Below are positions 46,335 through 57,680 of a stretch of DNA of 64,000 nucleotides, one piece after another. The translations under genes and the position numbers were made by a program. The stretch lies in NCBI RefSeq assembly GCF_000298315.2, contig NZ_AEYE02000014.1, positions 62,001-126,000 on the forward strand. Reading direction: 5' to 3'. The number at the start of each line of letters is the position of its first letter. The stretch's first letter is position 1. The notes beneath the pieces are model-generated. The model searched no databases. It worked only from the letters and a program-made list of their open reading frames with translations, and was not told the origin of the DNA. The stretch comes from Rhizobium grahamii CCGE 502. GTDB taxonomy: Bacteria; Pseudomonadota; Alphaproteobacteria; Rhizobiales; Rhizobiaceae.

Positions 46335-47746
46335 GCAGATATTCCCGAAAGGCTTTGCAATTGCTTGGGCAGCGCCGCCGCCCAGTACGTGATGCTCCCA
46401 GCCCCCAACAGAACCACAAAATCCCCCGGCTTTGCAATCTCTGCGACCATTTCAGGCAAAAGCTCTGGGGATGACAGGAAGCGGGCATCGCGGTGACCGC
46501 CGGATTTGATCCGCGACACCAGCGCCTCCGAGTTCGCTCCTTCAATGGGATCTTCACCCGCGGCATAGACCGGAGCAAGGAAAATGCTATCCGCATCATT
46601 GAAGCAGGACGCGAACTCCTCGAAGAGGCTGGACAGCCGCGAATAGCGATGCGGCTGGTGAACCGCAATCACGCGACCCTTGCAGGCTTCGCGCGCGGCC
46701 CGCAGCACAGCCTTGATCTCGACCGGATGGTGTCCGTAGTCGTCGAAGATCTGCACGCCGTTCCATTCGCCGGTCAGCGTGAAGCGACGCTTGACGCCGC
46801 CGAAAGAGGCCAGCCCCTTGGCGATGTCTTCACTCGACATGCCGAGACGGTTGGCGACCGCAATCGCGGCGGTCGCATTCGAGATGTTGTGACGTCCGGG
46901 CATCGGCATGACGAGATTGTCGAGCTTGATCACCTGCCCGGTGCGCCGGCGGCGGATCTCGACGTCGAAAATCGAACGCGGACCATCAATGCGGACATTC
47001 ATGAAGCGAACGTCGGCCTGAGGGTTCTCGCCATAGGTGACGATCTTCCGATCCTCGATGCGGCCGACGAGCGCCTGGACTTCCGGATGGTCGAGGCAGA
47101 GCACGCCGAAGCCGTAGAACGGCACGTTCTCGACGAACTGGCGGAACGCGGCGCGCACGGCATCGAAGTTACCGTAGTGGTCGAGATGCTCGGGGTCGAT
47201 GTTGGTGATGACAGCAACGTCGGCGGGAAGCTTCAGGAAGGTGCCGTCGGATTCGTCAGCCTCAACCACCATCCACTCGCCCTCGCCCATGCGGGCGTTG
47301 GTGCCGTAAGCATTGATGATACCGCCATTGATGACAGTGGGATCGAGACCGCCCGCCTCCAGCAACGTTGCCACGAGTGACGTCGTCGTCGTCTTGCCAT
47401 GCGTACCGCCGATCGCGATCGCATTCCGGAACCGCATCAGCTCGGCGAGCATCTCGGCCCGTCGCACGACCGGCAGCAGCTTTTCGCGCGCCGCAACTAG
47501 CTCCGGGTTGTTCTTCTTGATCGCCGTCGAGACGACCACGACTTCGGCGTCACCAAGGTTCTCCGCCTTGTGGCCGACGAAGACTTCGATGCCCTTGTCG
47601 CGCAAGCGTTGCACGTTGGCGCTGTCAGCCTGGTCCGATCCCTGCACGCGATGGCCGAGATTGTGGAGCACCTCGGCAATGCCGCTCATGCCGATGCCGC
47701 CGATGCCGATGAAATGAACGAGGCCGATGGCCTTCGGCATTTTCAT
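46331..47746 (-). CDS. murC: UDP-N-acetylmuramate-L-alanine ligase
   Basis: A 471-residue Mur ligase that adds the first residue, L-Ala, to UDP-MurNAc. The N-terminal domain starts [20 protein letters not shown], the ATP loop is [20 protein letters not shown] near residue 110, [19 protein letters not shown] lies near 170, and the C-terminal domain has [14 protein letters not shown] near 335. It overlaps murG upstream and murB downstream by four bases each. Confidence 0.97.
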   Translation of the reverse strand: MKMPKAIGLVHFIGIGGIGMSGIAEVLHNLGHRVQGSDQADSANVQRLRDKGIEVFVGHKAENLGDAEVVVVSTAIKKNNPELVAAREKLLPVVRRAEMLAELMRFRNAIAIGGTHGKTTTTSLVATLLEAGGLDPTVINGGIINAYGTNARMGEGEWMVVEADESDGTFLKLPADVAVITNIDPEHLDHYGNFDAVRAAFRQFVENVPFYGFGVLCLDHPEVQALVGRIEDRKIVTYGENPQADVRFMNVRIDGPRSIFDVEIRRRRTGQVIKLDNLVMPMPGRHNISNATAAIAVANRLGMSSEDIAKGLASFGGVKRRFTLTGEWNGVQIFDDYGHHPVEIKAVLRAAREACKGRVIAVHQPHRYSRLSSLFEEFASCFNDADSIFLAPVYAAGEDPIEGANSEALVSRIKSGGHRDARFLSSPELLPEMVAEIAKPGDFVVLLGAGSITYWAAALPKQLQSLSGISA

Positions 47747-48867
47747 GCGCGTTTCCCCTTGAACTCTGCAATTGTCCGTCGTGCCGCAATAGCCTCTACC
47801 ATGTCGGCAAGCAAGTTCGCAGCGTCGGGTTTGCCCGCTTGCTTGGCGGCAGCCGCCATCCGGGCAAGCTTTTCCGGATCGTTCATCACATGGGTCAGGA
47901 TCGATGCGATCTTCTCGGGCAAGAGTTCCGCCTGGGTTATCACTTTGGCGCCACCGGTCGCAGCCAGCGCTGCCGCGTTGGCCGCCTGGTCGTGATCCAA
48001 CGCATGCGGATAAGGCACGAGGATTGCCGGACGTCCGATCACCGAGATCTCCGAAACGGTCGAGGCTCCTGAACGGCAGATGACAAGATGGGCGGCGGCA
48101 AGCCGCTCGGCCATGTCAGTAAAGAACGGTGCCGTATTAGCCGCCATCTTCAGGCGAGCGACGCATACGCTCATCATCTCGGTGTCTTCCCGTCGCACCT
48201 GCTGGGTAATGCGCAGGCGGTCGCGAAGCTCGTCATCGAGCAAACTGATGGCGGTCGGCATCGCCTTGGAAAAATATTGCGCGCCTTGACTGCCGCCAAA
48301 AACGACAAGATTGAAAGGCTCGCCGGACTTGGACGGAGAGTACGGCACCTTCGCCGCATCGATGATCGCCGGGCGCACTGGATTGCCTGTCGTAACCGTC
48401 TTGTCAGGAAACTGACCGCCGCCTTCAGGCAGGAAGCCGCCGGCAATCGCCTGCACCCGGCTCGCCAGCGCCTTGTTAGCGCGTCCCATCACCGCATTCT
48501 GTTCGTGGATCATGGCGGGTACGCCAAGGCGCGTCGCCGCCAGCAGCGGTGGGACGGTCGGATAGCCGCCAAAACCAACGACGACAACAGGCTTCAGCCG
48601 TGAAATGAGCTTCTTGGCCGCGCGCATGCCGCTCCAAAGCGTCCACAGCGACCGCGCAACGGCAACCGGATTCTTGGAGCCGATCGTCGCCGATGGCACG
48701 ACATGGATCTCATCGGCCGGAAATTTGCCTGCATAGCGCTCGGCCCGGCTATCAGTCACGAGATGCACAGAATAACCGCGTTCCTTCAGCTTGTAGGCCA
48801 GAGCCTCCGCCGGAAACACATGGCCGCCGGTCCCCCCGGCGGCAAGCAGGACGATGCCTTTGCTCAT
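47743..48867 (-). CDS. murG: Lipid II synthase (UDP-GlcNAc transferase)
   Basis: A 374-residue GT28 glycosyltransferase that adds GlcNAc to lipid I on the inner membrane face. The N-terminal G-loop is [20 protein letters not shown], the second is [20 protein letters not shown] near 94, [15 protein letters not shown] near 120, and the donor-binding part is [20 protein letters not shown] near 265. It starts six bases after ftsW and overlaps murC. Confidence 0.96.
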   Translation of the reverse strand: MSKGIVLLAAGGTGGHVFPAEALAYKLKERGYSVHLVTDSRAERYAGKFPADEIHVVPSATIGSKNPVAVARSLWTLWSGMRAAKKLISRLKPVVVVGFGGYPTVPPLLAATRLGVPAMIHEQNAVMGRANKALASRVQAIAGGFLPEGGGQFPDKTVTTGNPVRPAIIDAAKVPYSPSKSGEPFNLVVFGGSQGAQYFSKAMPTAISLLDDELRDRLRITQQVRREDTEMMSVCVARLKMAANTAPFFTDMAERLAAAHLVICRSGASTVSEISVIGRPAILVPYPHALDHDQAANAAALAATGGAKVITQAELLPEKIASILTHVMNDPEKLARMAAAAKQAGKPDAANLLADMVEAIAARRTIAEFKGKRA

Positions 48868-48873
48868 GAACTC

Positions 48874-50028
48874 TTACTCCGCCGGCATTCCGTGCGCGAC
48901 GCGGAAGAGGCTCCGGTCCTGCGCACGTTTTTCCGGCCTGTGGCGCGTCAGCGCGAGAATAAACCCGGCGGTGACGCAGATGGCGACCATGGACGAACCG
49001 CCGTAGGAAATCAGCGGCAGGGTCATGCCCTTCGCCGGCAGCAGTTCGAGGTTGACGCCCACGTTGATGATGGACTGTATGCCGATCTGCAGCACGAGGC
49101 CAGCGACGGCAAAGCGGTTGAAGTCGTTCCGCTCCTTGTAGGCATGCGAGAGACCGCGCAGCACGAGGACGGAAAACAGCGCGACGAGCGCCATGCAGAA
49201 GACGATGCCGAACTCTTCGGCCGCGACCGAGAAGATGAAGTCGGTATGCGCGTCGGGGATGATCCGCTTGACGATGCCCTCGCCCGGTCCCTGGCCGAAC
49301 CAATCGCCGCGAATGATGGCTTCGCGCGCCGTGTCGATCTGAAAGGTATCGCCTTCACCGGTCAGGAACTTGTCGATGCGCAGCGCCACGTGAGGGAAGA
49401 TGTAATAGGCGCTGACAAGACCGCCGACACCGCCTGCACCGAGCAGAATGATCCAGATCCACGGCATGCCGGCCATGAAGAACATGCCGCCCCACACGGC
49501 CGTCGTCAGGATCGTTTGCCCAAGGTCGGGCTGCGCGACCAGAAGTGCAGCGACAATGCCGAAGAGGATGATGGCAAACAGGTTACCCGGTATCTCCGGC
49601 TGCCTTGCGTGCTCGGCAAAGAGCCAGGCACAGACAACGACAAAGGCCGGCTTCATGAATTCGGAGGGCTGGATAGAGATGCCGGCAAGGGTGACCCAGC
49701 GGCGGGAGCCCTTGACCTCGACGCCGAAAAACAACGCCAGCAACATCATGCCGAGAGCGACGATCAACAGAATGATCGCCGTTCGCCGCACTTGGCGGGG
49801 CGTCAGGAACGAGAGACCGATCATGACCGCGAGAGACGGGATCATGAAAGCCGCGTGTCGTTTGACGAAGTGGAACGGCTCCAGCCCGATGCGCTCCGCA
49901 ACCGCGGGCGACGCGGCAAACGACAGCATGAAGCCGATGCCCATCAGGAAGACGAACATCGCCAGGAAGAAGCGGTCGATGGTCCAAAACCAATCGGCCA
50001 GAGGCCCACGTTCCGCGCGGCTTACCAT
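48874..50028 (-). CDS. ftsW: Peptidoglycan polymerase FtsW (SEDS family)
   Basis: A 384-residue membrane protein with ten helices that polymerises septal glycan together with FtsI. SEDS landmarks: KRHAAFMIPSLAVMIGLSF near residue 52, LAGISIQPSEFMKPAFVVVC near 112, FLTGEGDTFQIDTAREAII near 215, and ALVALFSVLVLRG. The closing LPLISYGGSSMVAICVTAGF near 330 is characteristic. It starts one base after the murD stop and is followed by murG at six bases. Confidence 0.96.
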   Translation of the reverse strand: MVSRAERGPLADWFWTIDRFFLAMFVFLMGIGFMLSFAASPAVAERIGLEPFHFVKRHAAFMIPSLAVMIGLSFLTPRQVRRTAIILLIVALGMMLLALFFGVEVKGSRRWVTLAGISIQPSEFMKPAFVVVCAWLFAEHARQPEIPGNLFAIILFGIVAALLVAQPDLGQTILTTAVWGGMFFMAGMPWIWIILLGAGGVGGLVSAYYIFPHVALRIDKFLTGEGDTFQIDTAREAIIRGDWFGQGPGEGIVKRIIPDAHTDFIFSVAAEEFGIVFCMALVALFSVLVLRGLSHAYKERNDFNRFAVAGLVLQIGIQSIINVGVNLELLPAKGMTLPLISYGGSSMVAICVTAGFILALTRHRPEKRAQDRSLFRVAHGMPAE

Positions 50029-50029
50029 G

Positions 50030-51442
50030 TCATTTATCTCCTGTTGCCGAACCGATCAGCATGGTGATTCCGTCGAGCGCTGCCACATGGCTGACAAATG
50101 CATCGCCCCTGACTTCGAAGTTCTTATACTGGTCGAAGCTTGCGCAAGCCGGGGACAACATCACCGCCAACGGGCCGCTTTCATCTTTTTCGGCGTCGGC
50201 AGCTGCGTGAGCGACGGCGCGCTCTAATGTCCCTGATATTTCGTAGGGTACGGCCTCGCCGAGTGTTGCGGCAAATTCCGCCGCCGCCTCGCCAATCAGA
50301 TAGGCCTTGGCAATACGAGGGAAGAATCCGGTCAGCGAGCTTATGCCGCCAGCCTTAGGCAACCCACCGGCAATCCAGTAGATGCGGTCGTAGCTCGACA
50401 GTGCGGGAGCGGCCGCGTCCGCGTTCGTGGCCTTCGAGTCGTTGACGAAAACGACATTGCCACGACGACCAACCGGCTGCATCCGGTGCTTGAGGCCAGG
50501 GAAGGACGCAAGTCCAGCGCGGATCTCAGCGTCGGAGACGCCGACCGCAAGGCATGCGGCAACCGCCGCAGCGGCATTCTGCGCGTTATGGCCGCCGCGC
50601 AGTGTCTGGATGCCCTCAAGATCGGCGATCGGCTTCGTCGCACCTCCTGAAGCCTGGATGAGCTTCGTTCCTTCCGCATAAATGCCATAGGGAAGCGCAT
50701 GGCGGCGGGAAATCCGCGTGACCTTGCCGCCGGCTCGCTCGATGCGATCCGCGATCATCTCGCAGTGGCTGTCATCCACGCCGACCACAGCCACACCACT
50801 GCCGGCGACCAGACGCTCCTTGATGTCGGCATAGTGCTGCATCGTGCCGTGACGATCGAGATGATCCGGCGTCAGGTTGAGCAGAATGCCCGCCGACGGA
50901 TTGAGCGTCGGCGCGAGGTCGATCTGATAGGATGAGCACTCGACAACGTAGAAGCGCCCATCCTTCGGCGGATCGAGCGTCAGGACAGCCGTCCCGATAT
51001 TGCCGCCGAGCTGCGTGTCGCGCCCGCTCGACTTCAGGATGTGCGCGATCAGCGCTGTCGTGGTCGATTTGCCGTTGGTGCCGGTAATGGCAATAAACGG
51101 GCAATCCGGCGCGTGCGCCCGGCGCTCGCGCACGAAAAGTTCGACGTCGCCAACGATATCAACGCCGGCGGCGCGAGCGAGATCGACGGTCCAGTGTGGT
51201 TTCGGATGCGTCAGGGGAACGCCCGGCGAAAGCACGAAGAGCGATTGTGCGCTCCAGTCGAGGGAACGCAGATCAGCCGTATGGATTCCCTCGGCAGAGG
51301 CTTTGGTGACACTATCGGGATTGTCGTCCCATGCCGTCACCTCGGCTCCGCCCAGTTTCAGAGCTCGCGCAGTAGCAAAACCGGAACCGCCGAGCCCGAA
51401 GAGCGCGACCTTCTTTCCCGAGAGTGTTGTGACGGGAATCAT
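50030..51442 (-). CDS. murD: UDP-N-acetylmuramoyl-L-alanine-D-glutamate ligase
   Basis: A 470-residue Mur ligase adding D-Glu. The Rossmann-like N-terminus [20 protein letters not shown] is followed by the P-loop [19 protein letters not shown] near 120, [10 protein letters not shown] near 145, [20 protein letters not shown] near 190, and [19 protein letters not shown] near 330. It follows mraY by six bases and ends one base before ftsW. Confidence 0.96.
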   Translation of the reverse strand: MIPVTTLSGKKVALFGLGGSGFATARALKLGGAEVTAWDDNPDSVTKASAEGIHTADLRSLDWSAQSLFVLSPGVPLTHPKPHWTVDLARAAGVDIVGDVELFVRERRAHAPDCPFIAITGTNGKSTTTALIAHILKSSGRDTQLGGNIGTAVLTLDPPKDGRFYVVECSSYQIDLAPTLNPSAGILLNLTPDHLDRHGTMQHYADIKERLVAGSGVAVVGVDDSHCEMIADRIERAGGKVTRISRRHALPYGIYAEGTKLIQASGGATKPIADLEGIQTLRGGHNAQNAAAAVAACLAVGVSDAEIRAGLASFPGLKHRMQPVGRRGNVVFVNDSKATNADAAAPALSSYDRIYWIAGGLPKAGGISSLTGFFPRIAKAYLIGEAAAEFAATLGEAVPYEISGTLERAVAHAAADAEKDESGPLAVMLSPACASFDQYKNFEVRGDAFVSHVAALDGITMLIGSATGDK

Positions 51443-51448
51443 CGCCGC

Positions 51449-52549
51449 TTACCGCAGCTTCAGGGTCGAGAGACCAAGCAGGGCGAGGCCGCCCGCAATG
51501 ATCCAGAAGCGGATCACCACCTGGCTTTCAGTCCAGCCCTTTTTCTCGAAATGGTGATGGATCGGCGCCATCAGGAAGACACGCCGGCCCGTCATCTTGA
51601 AATAGCCGACCTGAATGATGACCGACAAAGTCTCCATCACGAACAAGCCACCGATGATCGCCATGACGATCTCATGCTTGGTGGCCACGGCAACAGTGCC
51701 GATCGTGCCGCCGAGCGCCAACGAGCCGGTGTCACCCATGAAGATAGCGGCAGGCGGCGCATTGAACCAAAGAAAGCCGAGACCGGCGCCGATAACCGCG
51801 CCGAGAACGACTGAAAGCTCGCCCGTGCCCGGTACGAAGTTGATCTGCAGATAGTTTGCAAAGACTGCATTACCCGCGAGGTAGGCAATCACACCAAACG
51901 ACGCGGCAGCAATCATCACAGGAACGATCGCAAGGCCATCAAGGCCATCGGTCAGGTTCACGGCATTGCCGGCGCCAACAATCACGAAGCCGCCGAAAAC
52001 GACGAACATGATCCCGAGATTGATCATGAAGTCCTTGAAGAACGGGAATGCGACCGAAGACCCGAAGGTCGAACCCGCGGTTCCGGACGCTAGCGCCGTG
52101 CGCATCATGAAGTAGACGGCAATACCGGCAATGACGAACTCGATGCCAAGGCGGGCCTTGCCGGAGAAGCCCTTGTGGCTTTGCTTGGTAACCTTGAGGT
52201 AGTCGTCATAGAAGCCGATCGCGCCGAAGCCGAGGGTCACGAGCAGCGTGGCAACCACGTAGACATTCGAAAGATCAGCCCACAGCAGCGACGATCCGAC
52301 GATGCCCGCGAGGATCATCAGGCCGCCCATGGTTGGTGTGCCTGCCTTCTTGAAATGCGTCTGCGGACCGTCGGCGCGGATCGGCTGCCCCTTGCCCTGG
52401 CGGATGCGCAAGGATCTGATGATCATCGGTCCGAACAGGAACACGATGAAGGCGGACGTAAACAGGGAAGCGCCCGTGCGGAAGGTAATGTACCTGAACA
52501 GATTCAAGAATTTCAGGTGTTCCGACAGTTCGACAAGCCAAATCAGCAT
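51449..52549 (-). CDS. mraY: Phospho-MurNAc-pentapeptide translocase
   Basis: A 366-residue membrane enzyme with ten helices that transfers phospho-MurNAc-pentapeptide to undecaprenyl phosphate, making lipid I. Signature blocks: [19 protein letters not shown] near residue 67, the catalytic aspartates in [16 protein letters not shown] near 112, [16 protein letters not shown] near 190, and the His-rich cytosolic loop in [17 protein letters not shown] near 325. It lies between murF (22 bases) and murD (six bases). Confidence 0.97.
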   Translation of the reverse strand: MLIWLVELSEHLKFLNLFRYITFRTGASLFTSAFIVFLFGPMIIRSLRIRQGKGQPIRADGPQTHFKKAGTPTMGGLMILAGIVGSSLLWADLSNVYVVATLLVTLGFGAIGFYDDYLKVTKQSHKGFSGKARLGIEFVIAGIAVYFMMRTALASGTAGSTFGSSVAFPFFKDFMINLGIMFVVFGGFVIVGAGNAVNLTDGLDGLAIVPVMIAAASFGVIAYLAGNAVFANYLQINFVPGTGELSVVLGAVIGAGLGFLWFNAPPAAIFMGDTGSLALGGTIGTVAVATKHEIVMAIIGGLFVMETLSVIIQVGYFKMTGRRVFLMAPIHHHFEKKGWTESQVVIRFWIIAGGLALLGLSTLKLR

Positions 52550-52571
52550 TCAGGGCCCCTTGTTTACCCGC

Positions 52572-54005
52572 TCAAAAATCGCGTTGCGTGTCGGCAAATG
52601 GCGGGAACTTGTCAAGGAGCGCGGCAACGATCTTGCCGAAACCTATGCCCAGTGACGATTTTACCATCAGCACGTCGCCAGCCGCGACAGCGTTCAATAC
52701 ATATTCTGATAGTTCTTCGGTCTTCTCATAGTGGATGACCTGCACGCCCTCGGGGAGCGATTCTTTCAGCGCAACCATTTCAGGCCCCGCGAGCCAGACA
52801 TGCTCTATACCAGCAGCGAGCAAAGGCCCCGCCAGATCCGAATGGACTTTCTCCGCGTACTCACCCATCTCCAGCATGTCGCCGAGCACGGCAACGCGCC
52901 GCCCAGCACCTGTCGGAACGGAACTCGCAAGCACAGATAGCGCGGCACGCATCGAAGCGGGATTGGCGTTGTAGCTTTCGTCGATGACCGTGAAGGCGCT
53001 GCGGTCGATTCCCAGGCGGTGACGCCGTCCCCTGCCCTTTTCCGGCTGCAGCGTCGAAAGGGAGGTGATTGCCTGATGCATGTCCGCACCGACAAGCTTG
53101 ACGACACCAAGGGTGGCCAGTGCATTCTCGGCAATGTGCCGCCCCGGCGCGCCGATCGCGACCTCCTTGGTGTCGCCATCGATGGTGATCCACAACGTCG
53201 AACTCTGGTCGGAGCCATTGAACTCCGCGAGGCGGAAATCGGCTTTCGCATGCTGACCGAACGAATGAATGTGCTGGATGCCACAGGCCTGCGCCGTACG
53301 CTCAAGGAAATTGAACTGGTCGTTGTCCCTGTTGAGCACGACCTGCCCGCCCGGCACGACACCTTCAAAAATCTCGGCCTTCGCTGTCGCAATCTCTCGT
53401 ATGCTCTTGAAATTGCCGAGGTGAGCCGGTGCAATCGTTGTCACCACGGCAACATGCGGCCTGATCATCTTGACCAGCGGACGGATCTCGTCCGGATGGT
53501 TCATCCCCACTTCGAAAACGCCGAAATAGGTATCGAGCGGCATCCGGGCGAGCGTCAAAGGCACGCCCCAGTGATTGTTGAACGAGGCCACCGAAGCATG
53601 CACCTTGCCCGATGGGGACAAGACACGCCGCAACATCTCCTTAGTCGTGGTCTTTCCGACTGAACCGGTCACGGCAATGATCTGGGCGCGCGAACGCGCA
53701 CGTGAGGCAATCGCGAGCTTGCCGAGTGCAGCCAACACGTCCTCGACGACGATGACAGGAACGGTAAGCCGTCCCATGGCTGGGAGGCGCGCTTCGCTGA
53801 CGACGAGCAGAGTAGCCCCGTTTGCCATCGCCATCGAAGCAAAGTCATGACCGTCAACGCGGTCACCCTTGATAGCGAAGAAGGCCTCGCCGGGCGCAAT
53901 GGAGCGGCTGTCGATGGAAATCCCGGTAATGCCCTCAGGCAAAGTTCCGAACGGCCGCCCTGCCATGGCGGCAATCATGTCTTCCGTCGTCCAAAGCCAG
54001 TTCAC
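52572..54005 (-). CDS. murF: UDP-MurNAc-tripeptide D-alanyl-D-alanine ligase
   Basis: A 477-residue Mur ligase that adds the D-Ala-D-Ala made by Ddl. The N-terminal domain has [20 protein letters not shown] near residue 27, the P-loop is [19 protein letters not shown] near 110, [14 protein letters not shown] follows near 140, and the C-terminal domain has [16 protein letters not shown] near 345. The start overlaps the murE stop (ATGA). Confidence 0.96.
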   Translation of the reverse strand: MNWLWTTEDMIAAMAGRPFGTLPEGITGISIDSRSIAPGEAFFAIKGDRVDGHDFASMAMANGATLLVVSEARLPAMGRLTVPVIVVEDVLAALGKLAIASRARSRAQIIAVTGSVGKTTTKEMLRRVLSPSGKVHASVASFNNHWGVPLTLARMPLDTYFGVFEVGMNHPDEIRPLVKMIRPHVAVVTTIAPAHLGNFKSIREIATAKAEIFEGVVPGGQVVLNRDNDQFNFLERTAQACGIQHIHSFGQHAKADFRLAEFNGSDQSSTLWITIDGDTKEVAIGAPGRHIAENALATLGVVKLVGADMHQAITSLSTLQPEKGRGRRHRLGIDRSAFTVIDESYNANPASMRAALSVLASSVPTGAGRRVAVLGDMLEMGEYAEKVHSDLAGPLLAAGIEHVWLAGPEMVALKESLPEGVQVIHYEKTEELSEYVLNAVAAGDVLMVKSSLGIGFGKIVAALLDKFPPFADTQRDF

Positions 54006-55462
54006 GGTTTCAGCTCCTCCAAAGCCTTACGCAATTCGGCGTGATCCGAAAACGGCAGGGTGACGCTCCCGATCGTCTGCCCTTCCTCGTGTCCCTTGCC
54101 GGCGACGATCAGCGTATCGCCGGATGTCAGCATGGCAACCGCCGTTCTGATCGCCTCGGCACGGTCGCCAATTTCGCTCGCGCAGCCTGCGGCCGCCATG
54201 ATCTCGGCGCGAATGGCCGCCGGCTCCTCCGAGCGTGGATTGTCGTCGGTGACAATCACCACATCGGCCAGACGGCAGGCGATCTCGCCCATGATCGGCC
54301 GCTTGCCGCGATCGCGGTCGCCGCCGCAGCCAAACACGACGATGACGCGGCCCGTCGTAAACGGACGAACGGACTCCAAAACATTGGCAAGCGCGTCGGG
54401 CTTATGGGCATAGTCGACATAAGCAAGCGCACCGTCCTTGGTATGGCCCACCAATTCGAGACGACCGGATGCGCCCTGCAGCTTTTCAAGGGCCGCCATG
54501 GCGACCTTCGCCGGCACGCCCGTCGACATGGCGAGACCTGCCGCCACGAGCGCGTTGGCCACCTGGAAGTCCCCTGCAAGCGGAATATCGACCTCGAAGA
54601 TCTCTCCCTCGGCGTGGATTTCAGCCACCTGCTTGTGCCGGAAATGCTCGACGCGCTTCAGCGTAAGGTAGTCGCCCTTGCGACCGACGGTGCGAACGTC
54701 GTGACCCGCGTCGCGTGCCGCCTTGACGGCTTGCTCTGACCACGCATCGTCGGCGAAGATCACGGCCGGTGCGCCCTTCGGCAGCAGCGTATCGAACAGC
54801 CGCATCTTCGCGGCCATGTAGCTTTCGATCGTCGGATGGTAGTCCATGTGATCGCGGCCGAGATTGGTAAAGGCAGCTGCTGCGAGCTTGACGCCATCGA
54901 GACGGCCCTGATCGAGGCCATGGCTGGAGGCCTCCATCGAGGCATGCGTGACGCCCTCGTCGGAAAGCTCCGCGAGCAATTTGTGGAGCGAAACCGGATC
55001 CGGGGTCGTCAGCGAACCATATTCATTGCGTGTCGGAGAGACGACGCCAGTGGTGCCGATCATCGCCGCCGGATGTCCGGCATAGGCCCAGATCTGCCGG
55101 GTGAAGGAAGCAACCGACGTCTTGCCGGCGGTACCGGTCACGGCAACCATCGTTTCCGGCTGCTTGCCATAGAAATGAGAGGCCGCGATCGACAGGAAGC
55201 GGCGCGGATCGGTCACGACGAGAACAGGTATGGAAGCATCAACACTATGGGACGCAATGGCCACGACAGCACCGCGCGCCGCCGCGTCGGCGACAAAGCC
55301 TGCTCCATCGGCTTTCGTCCCGGCGACAGCCACAAACACCATGCCGCGTTCGATCTTGCGGCTGTCGGACGAGATACCCGAAACCGCCAGCGCCCCGACA
55401 GACCCGGCCAATTGATCTTCAAGTTCCGGAAATGCATCTCCGGCGATGTCTCGCAAGTTCAT
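54002..55462 (-). CDS. murE: UDP-MurNAc-dipeptide meso-diaminopimelate ligase
   Basis: A 486-residue Mur ligase adding the third residue. Motifs: [19 protein letters not shown] near 28, P-loop [19 protein letters not shown] near 110, [20 protein letters not shown] near 180, and [18 protein letters not shown] near 345. The DNPRSEEP motif near 405 predicts meso-diaminopimelate, not lysine, as substrate. ATG 55462 gives the usual rhizobial start MNLRDIAG although the ribosome binding site is weak. It overlaps murF. Confidence 0.96.
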   Translation of the reverse strand: MNLRDIAGDAFPELEDQLAGSVGALAVSGISSDSRKIERGMVFVAVAGTKADGAGFVADAAARGAVVAIASHSVDASIPVLVVTDPRRFLSIAASHFYGKQPETMVAVTGTAGKTSVASFTRQIWAYAGHPAAMIGTTGVVSPTRNEYGSLTTPDPVSLHKLLAELSDEGVTHASMEASSHGLDQGRLDGVKLAAAAFTNLGRDHMDYHPTIESYMAAKMRLFDTLLPKGAPAVIFADDAWSEQAVKAARDAGHDVRTVGRKGDYLTLKRVEHFRHKQVAEIHAEGEIFEVDIPLAGDFQVANALVAAGLAMSTGVPAKVAMAALEKLQGASGRLELVGHTKDGALAYVDYAHKPDALANVLESVRPFTTGRVIVVFGCGGDRDRGKRPIMGEIACRLADVVIVTDDNPRSEEPAAIRAEIMAAAGCASEIGDRAEAIRTAVAMLTSGDTLIVAGKGHEEGQTIGSVTLPFSDHAELRKALEELKP

Positions 55463-55529
55463 CGAATGTACTTTTCTCTCTCGAGCCGCCGCGCCCCCGT
55501 GGCGAATCGGCTCCGACATTCATTCAGAC

Positions 55530-57272
55530 TCAATAAGACACCAACATGGCCGATCCGTCGTCACCGAACTTGGGTTCCACACCGAGAATTGGGGCTGCGC
55601 GGGCGATGATGTTCTTCACCATCGGCGCTGCCGTGTACGCTGCAATGTTCTGGCCCTTCTCGCCATTGTGCGGCTCATCGCAGAACGTCAGCACGACATA
55701 CTTCGGATCGTCGATCGGAAAAGCCGCGAGGAACGCATTGAAATTGAGGTTCGTCGCGTAGCGGCCATTGACCACCTTGTCAGCCGTGCCGGTCTTGCCG
55801 CCGACGTTAAAGCCGGGCACGTCGGCATTGCGCCCAGAGCCCTTGATGCCGTTCAGCTTGAAGAGATAGCGAACGTCATCGCTGGTGGTCTTCTTGACGA
55901 CCACTTCCGCAACTTCGTCTGCCTGCTCGCGGTTGCGCGGCAGGAAGGTCGGCTCGATGAGCTTGCCGCCGTTGACGAGCGCCGCGCCGGCAACCGCCGT
56001 CTGCAGCGGCGTCGTGGAAACACCGTGACCAAAGGAGATCGTCACCGAGTTGATCTTCTTCCAGACCTTCGGCTGGCTCGGCATTTTCACCTCGGGAAGC
56101 TCGGTCTGCATCTTTGTCAGCAGGCCAAGTTTGGTCAGGTAGTCCTTCTGCGCGTCGATGCCAACGATGTCGATGATGCGGGCGGTACCGACATTGGACG
56201 AATACTGGAACACCTCCGGCAGCGTCAGCCAACGGCGCTGGCCGTGGAAGTCGTGAATGGTGAAGCCGCCGATGCGGATCGGCTGCGTCGCGTCGAAGCT
56301 GTCGTTGAGGCTGACCTTGCCGGTGTCGAGCGCCATGGCGAGCGAAAAGGTCTTGAAGGTGGAGCCCATCTCGAACGTGCCGTTCGACATGCGGTTCAGC
56401 CAGCCTTCCTTGGCGCCCTCCAGCGGGTTGTTCGGATCGAAGTCCGGGGCCGATGCCATTCCGAGCACTTCGCCGGTATGAATATCGAGGATGACGGCGC
56501 CGGCGCCCTTTGCCTCGTAGTTCTTGACGGCGTTGACGACGACATCGCGCACGATGTTCTGGACGCGGACGTCAATCGACAGGCGAACGGGCTCAAGCGG
56601 CTGGTCGCTTGTCATGCCGACTGAAGCGAGGTCGGCAAGGCCCTGATCGTCAATGTATTTCTCCATGCCGGCAACGCCGCGGTTGTCGATGTTGACGTAG
56701 CCGAGGATATGCGCTGCGGTCGCGCCACCCGGATAGAAGCGGCGCTTCTCAGGGCGGAAGCCGATCCCGGGAATGCCGAGCGCCAGAATCTGGCTCTGCT
56801 GCTTCGGCGTCAACTGGCGTCGCAGCCAGGCGAAGTGAGATGTGCGGTTCGCGAGCTTCTTGTAGGTGCCTTTCATGTCGAGGTCGGGCAGAACCGTCGC
56901 GAGCTTCTCGACCGCCTCGTCTGGGTCGACCACCTTGTTCGGCTCGGCAAAAAGCGAGACCGTCCGGATATCGGTCGCCATCACTTCGCCGTTTCGGTCC
57001 AGGATATCCGGACGCGAGGCCATCAGACGATCCGGCGGCAGAATGCTGGACACGACATCGGGGTCGCGGACTGCGTATTCGACGAGACGCCCGCCGATCA
57101 CGCAATAAACGGCAACGAATCCGACGATCAGAAGCCCGACGCGGCTCTTCGCCTGTCCCGCCTTCTTCTTTCGCGATCCCTCGATCGGCCTATTGCCGCC
57201 GAGGCGGTTATTGGTGCCGGCGGAGAAATGCGCCTGGCTCTTCAAGACCATGATGCGTGAAAGAAACGACAT
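55530..57272 (-). CDS. ftsI: Septal peptidoglycan transpeptidase FtsI (class B PBP3)
   Basis: A 580-residue transpeptidase that cross-links septal wall. A basic cytoplasmic tail (SRKKKAGQAK) precedes one membrane helix near residues 45-65, then a pedestal domain. The penicillin-binding domain has the active-site SxxK in EMGSTFKTFSLAMALD near 297, SSN in FQYSSNVGTARIID near 350, and KTGTA in FNVGGKTGTADKVVNG near 488. It starts two bases after ftsL and pairs with FtsW. The 67-bp gap before murE is the largest in this part of the cluster. Confidence 0.96.
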   Translation of the reverse strand: MSFLSRIMVLKSQAHFSAGTNNRLGGNRPIEGSRKKKAGQAKSRVGLLIVGFVAVYCVIGGRLVEYAVRDPDVVSSILPPDRLMASRPDILDRNGEVMATDIRTVSLFAEPNKVVDPDEAVEKLATVLPDLDMKGTYKKLANRTSHFAWLRRQLTPKQQSQILALGIPGIGFRPEKRRFYPGGATAAHILGYVNIDNRGVAGMEKYIDDQGLADLASVGMTSDQPLEPVRLSIDVRVQNIVRDVVVNAVKNYEAKGAGAVILDIHTGEVLGMASAPDFDPNNPLEGAKEGWLNRMSNGTFEMGSTFKTFSLAMALDTGKVSLNDSFDATQPIRIGGFTIHDFHGQRRWLTLPEVFQYSSNVGTARIIDIVGIDAQKDYLTKLGLLTKMQTELPEVKMPSQPKVWKKINSVTISFGHGVSTTPLQTAVAGAALVNGGKLIEPTFLPRNREQADEVAEVVVKKTTSDDVRYLFKLNGIKGSGRNADVPGFNVGGKTGTADKVVNGRYATNLNFNAFLAAFPIDDPKYVVLTFCDEPHNGEKGQNIAAYTAAPMVKNIIARAAPILGVEPKFGDDGSAMLVSY

Positions 57273-57274
57273 CT

Positions 57275-57679
57275 CTACTCCACCGATCCGGTTGCCATCA
57301 TGTCTTCTTCTTCGGGTTCAGGCGTCGCTGGCTTTGGCTTTGCCTTGCCCGAACCGGCTTTCGCTTCTGTAATCTCGGGAGCAGGAACCTGCGATTTCAG
57401 CATCGGCAGTTCCTTGGCGTGAACCAGCGATGTGGACGCCGTCGGCTGCAGCTGAAGCTCACCATTGTAGTTGTTGACGAGCCGCTCGAGCCTGTTCGGC
57501 TGGGAGAGTAGAGCCCAATCCGCTTTCAACAGGTCGATCGTGTCCCTCTCGAGCTTGATCTCGGCCTCGAGGCGGTGAACTTCCTCAAGTTTGAGCTCGG
57601 CATGGTGCTTGATGGTGTAAGTGACAGCAGCAGCGGCTGTCATGACACCGACGAGGATGAGGTCCAAGGTTCTCAGCAT
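57275..57679 (-). CDS. ftsL: Cell division protein FtsL
   Basis: A 134-residue bitopic protein: a short N-terminus, one membrane helix near residues 5-22 (LDLILVGVMTAAAAVTYTI), and a leucine-zipper-like coiled coil near 28-65 (LEEVHRLEAEIKLERDTIDL). The tail beyond residue 75 is Pro/Glu/Lys-rich. It fits FtsL by position, length and topology rather than by sequence, since the family is poorly conserved. ATG 57679 lies one base after the rsmH stop, inside the usual order rsmH-ftsL-ftsI. Confidence 0.88.
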   Translation of the reverse strand: MLRTLDLILVGVMTAAAAVTYTIKHHAELKLEEVHRLEAEIKLERDTIDLLKADWALLSQPNRLERLVNNYNGELQLQPTASTSLVHAKELPMLKSQVPAPEITEAKAGSGKAKPKPATPEPEEEDMMATGSVE

Positions 57680-57680
57680 G

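Noticed and set aside
48703-50067. Plus-strand open frame of about 450 codons over murG and ftsW
   Set aside because: The translated product is extremely rich in Asp, Glu, Arg and Gln, the signature of the reverse complement of a membrane protein gene, and contains no domain.
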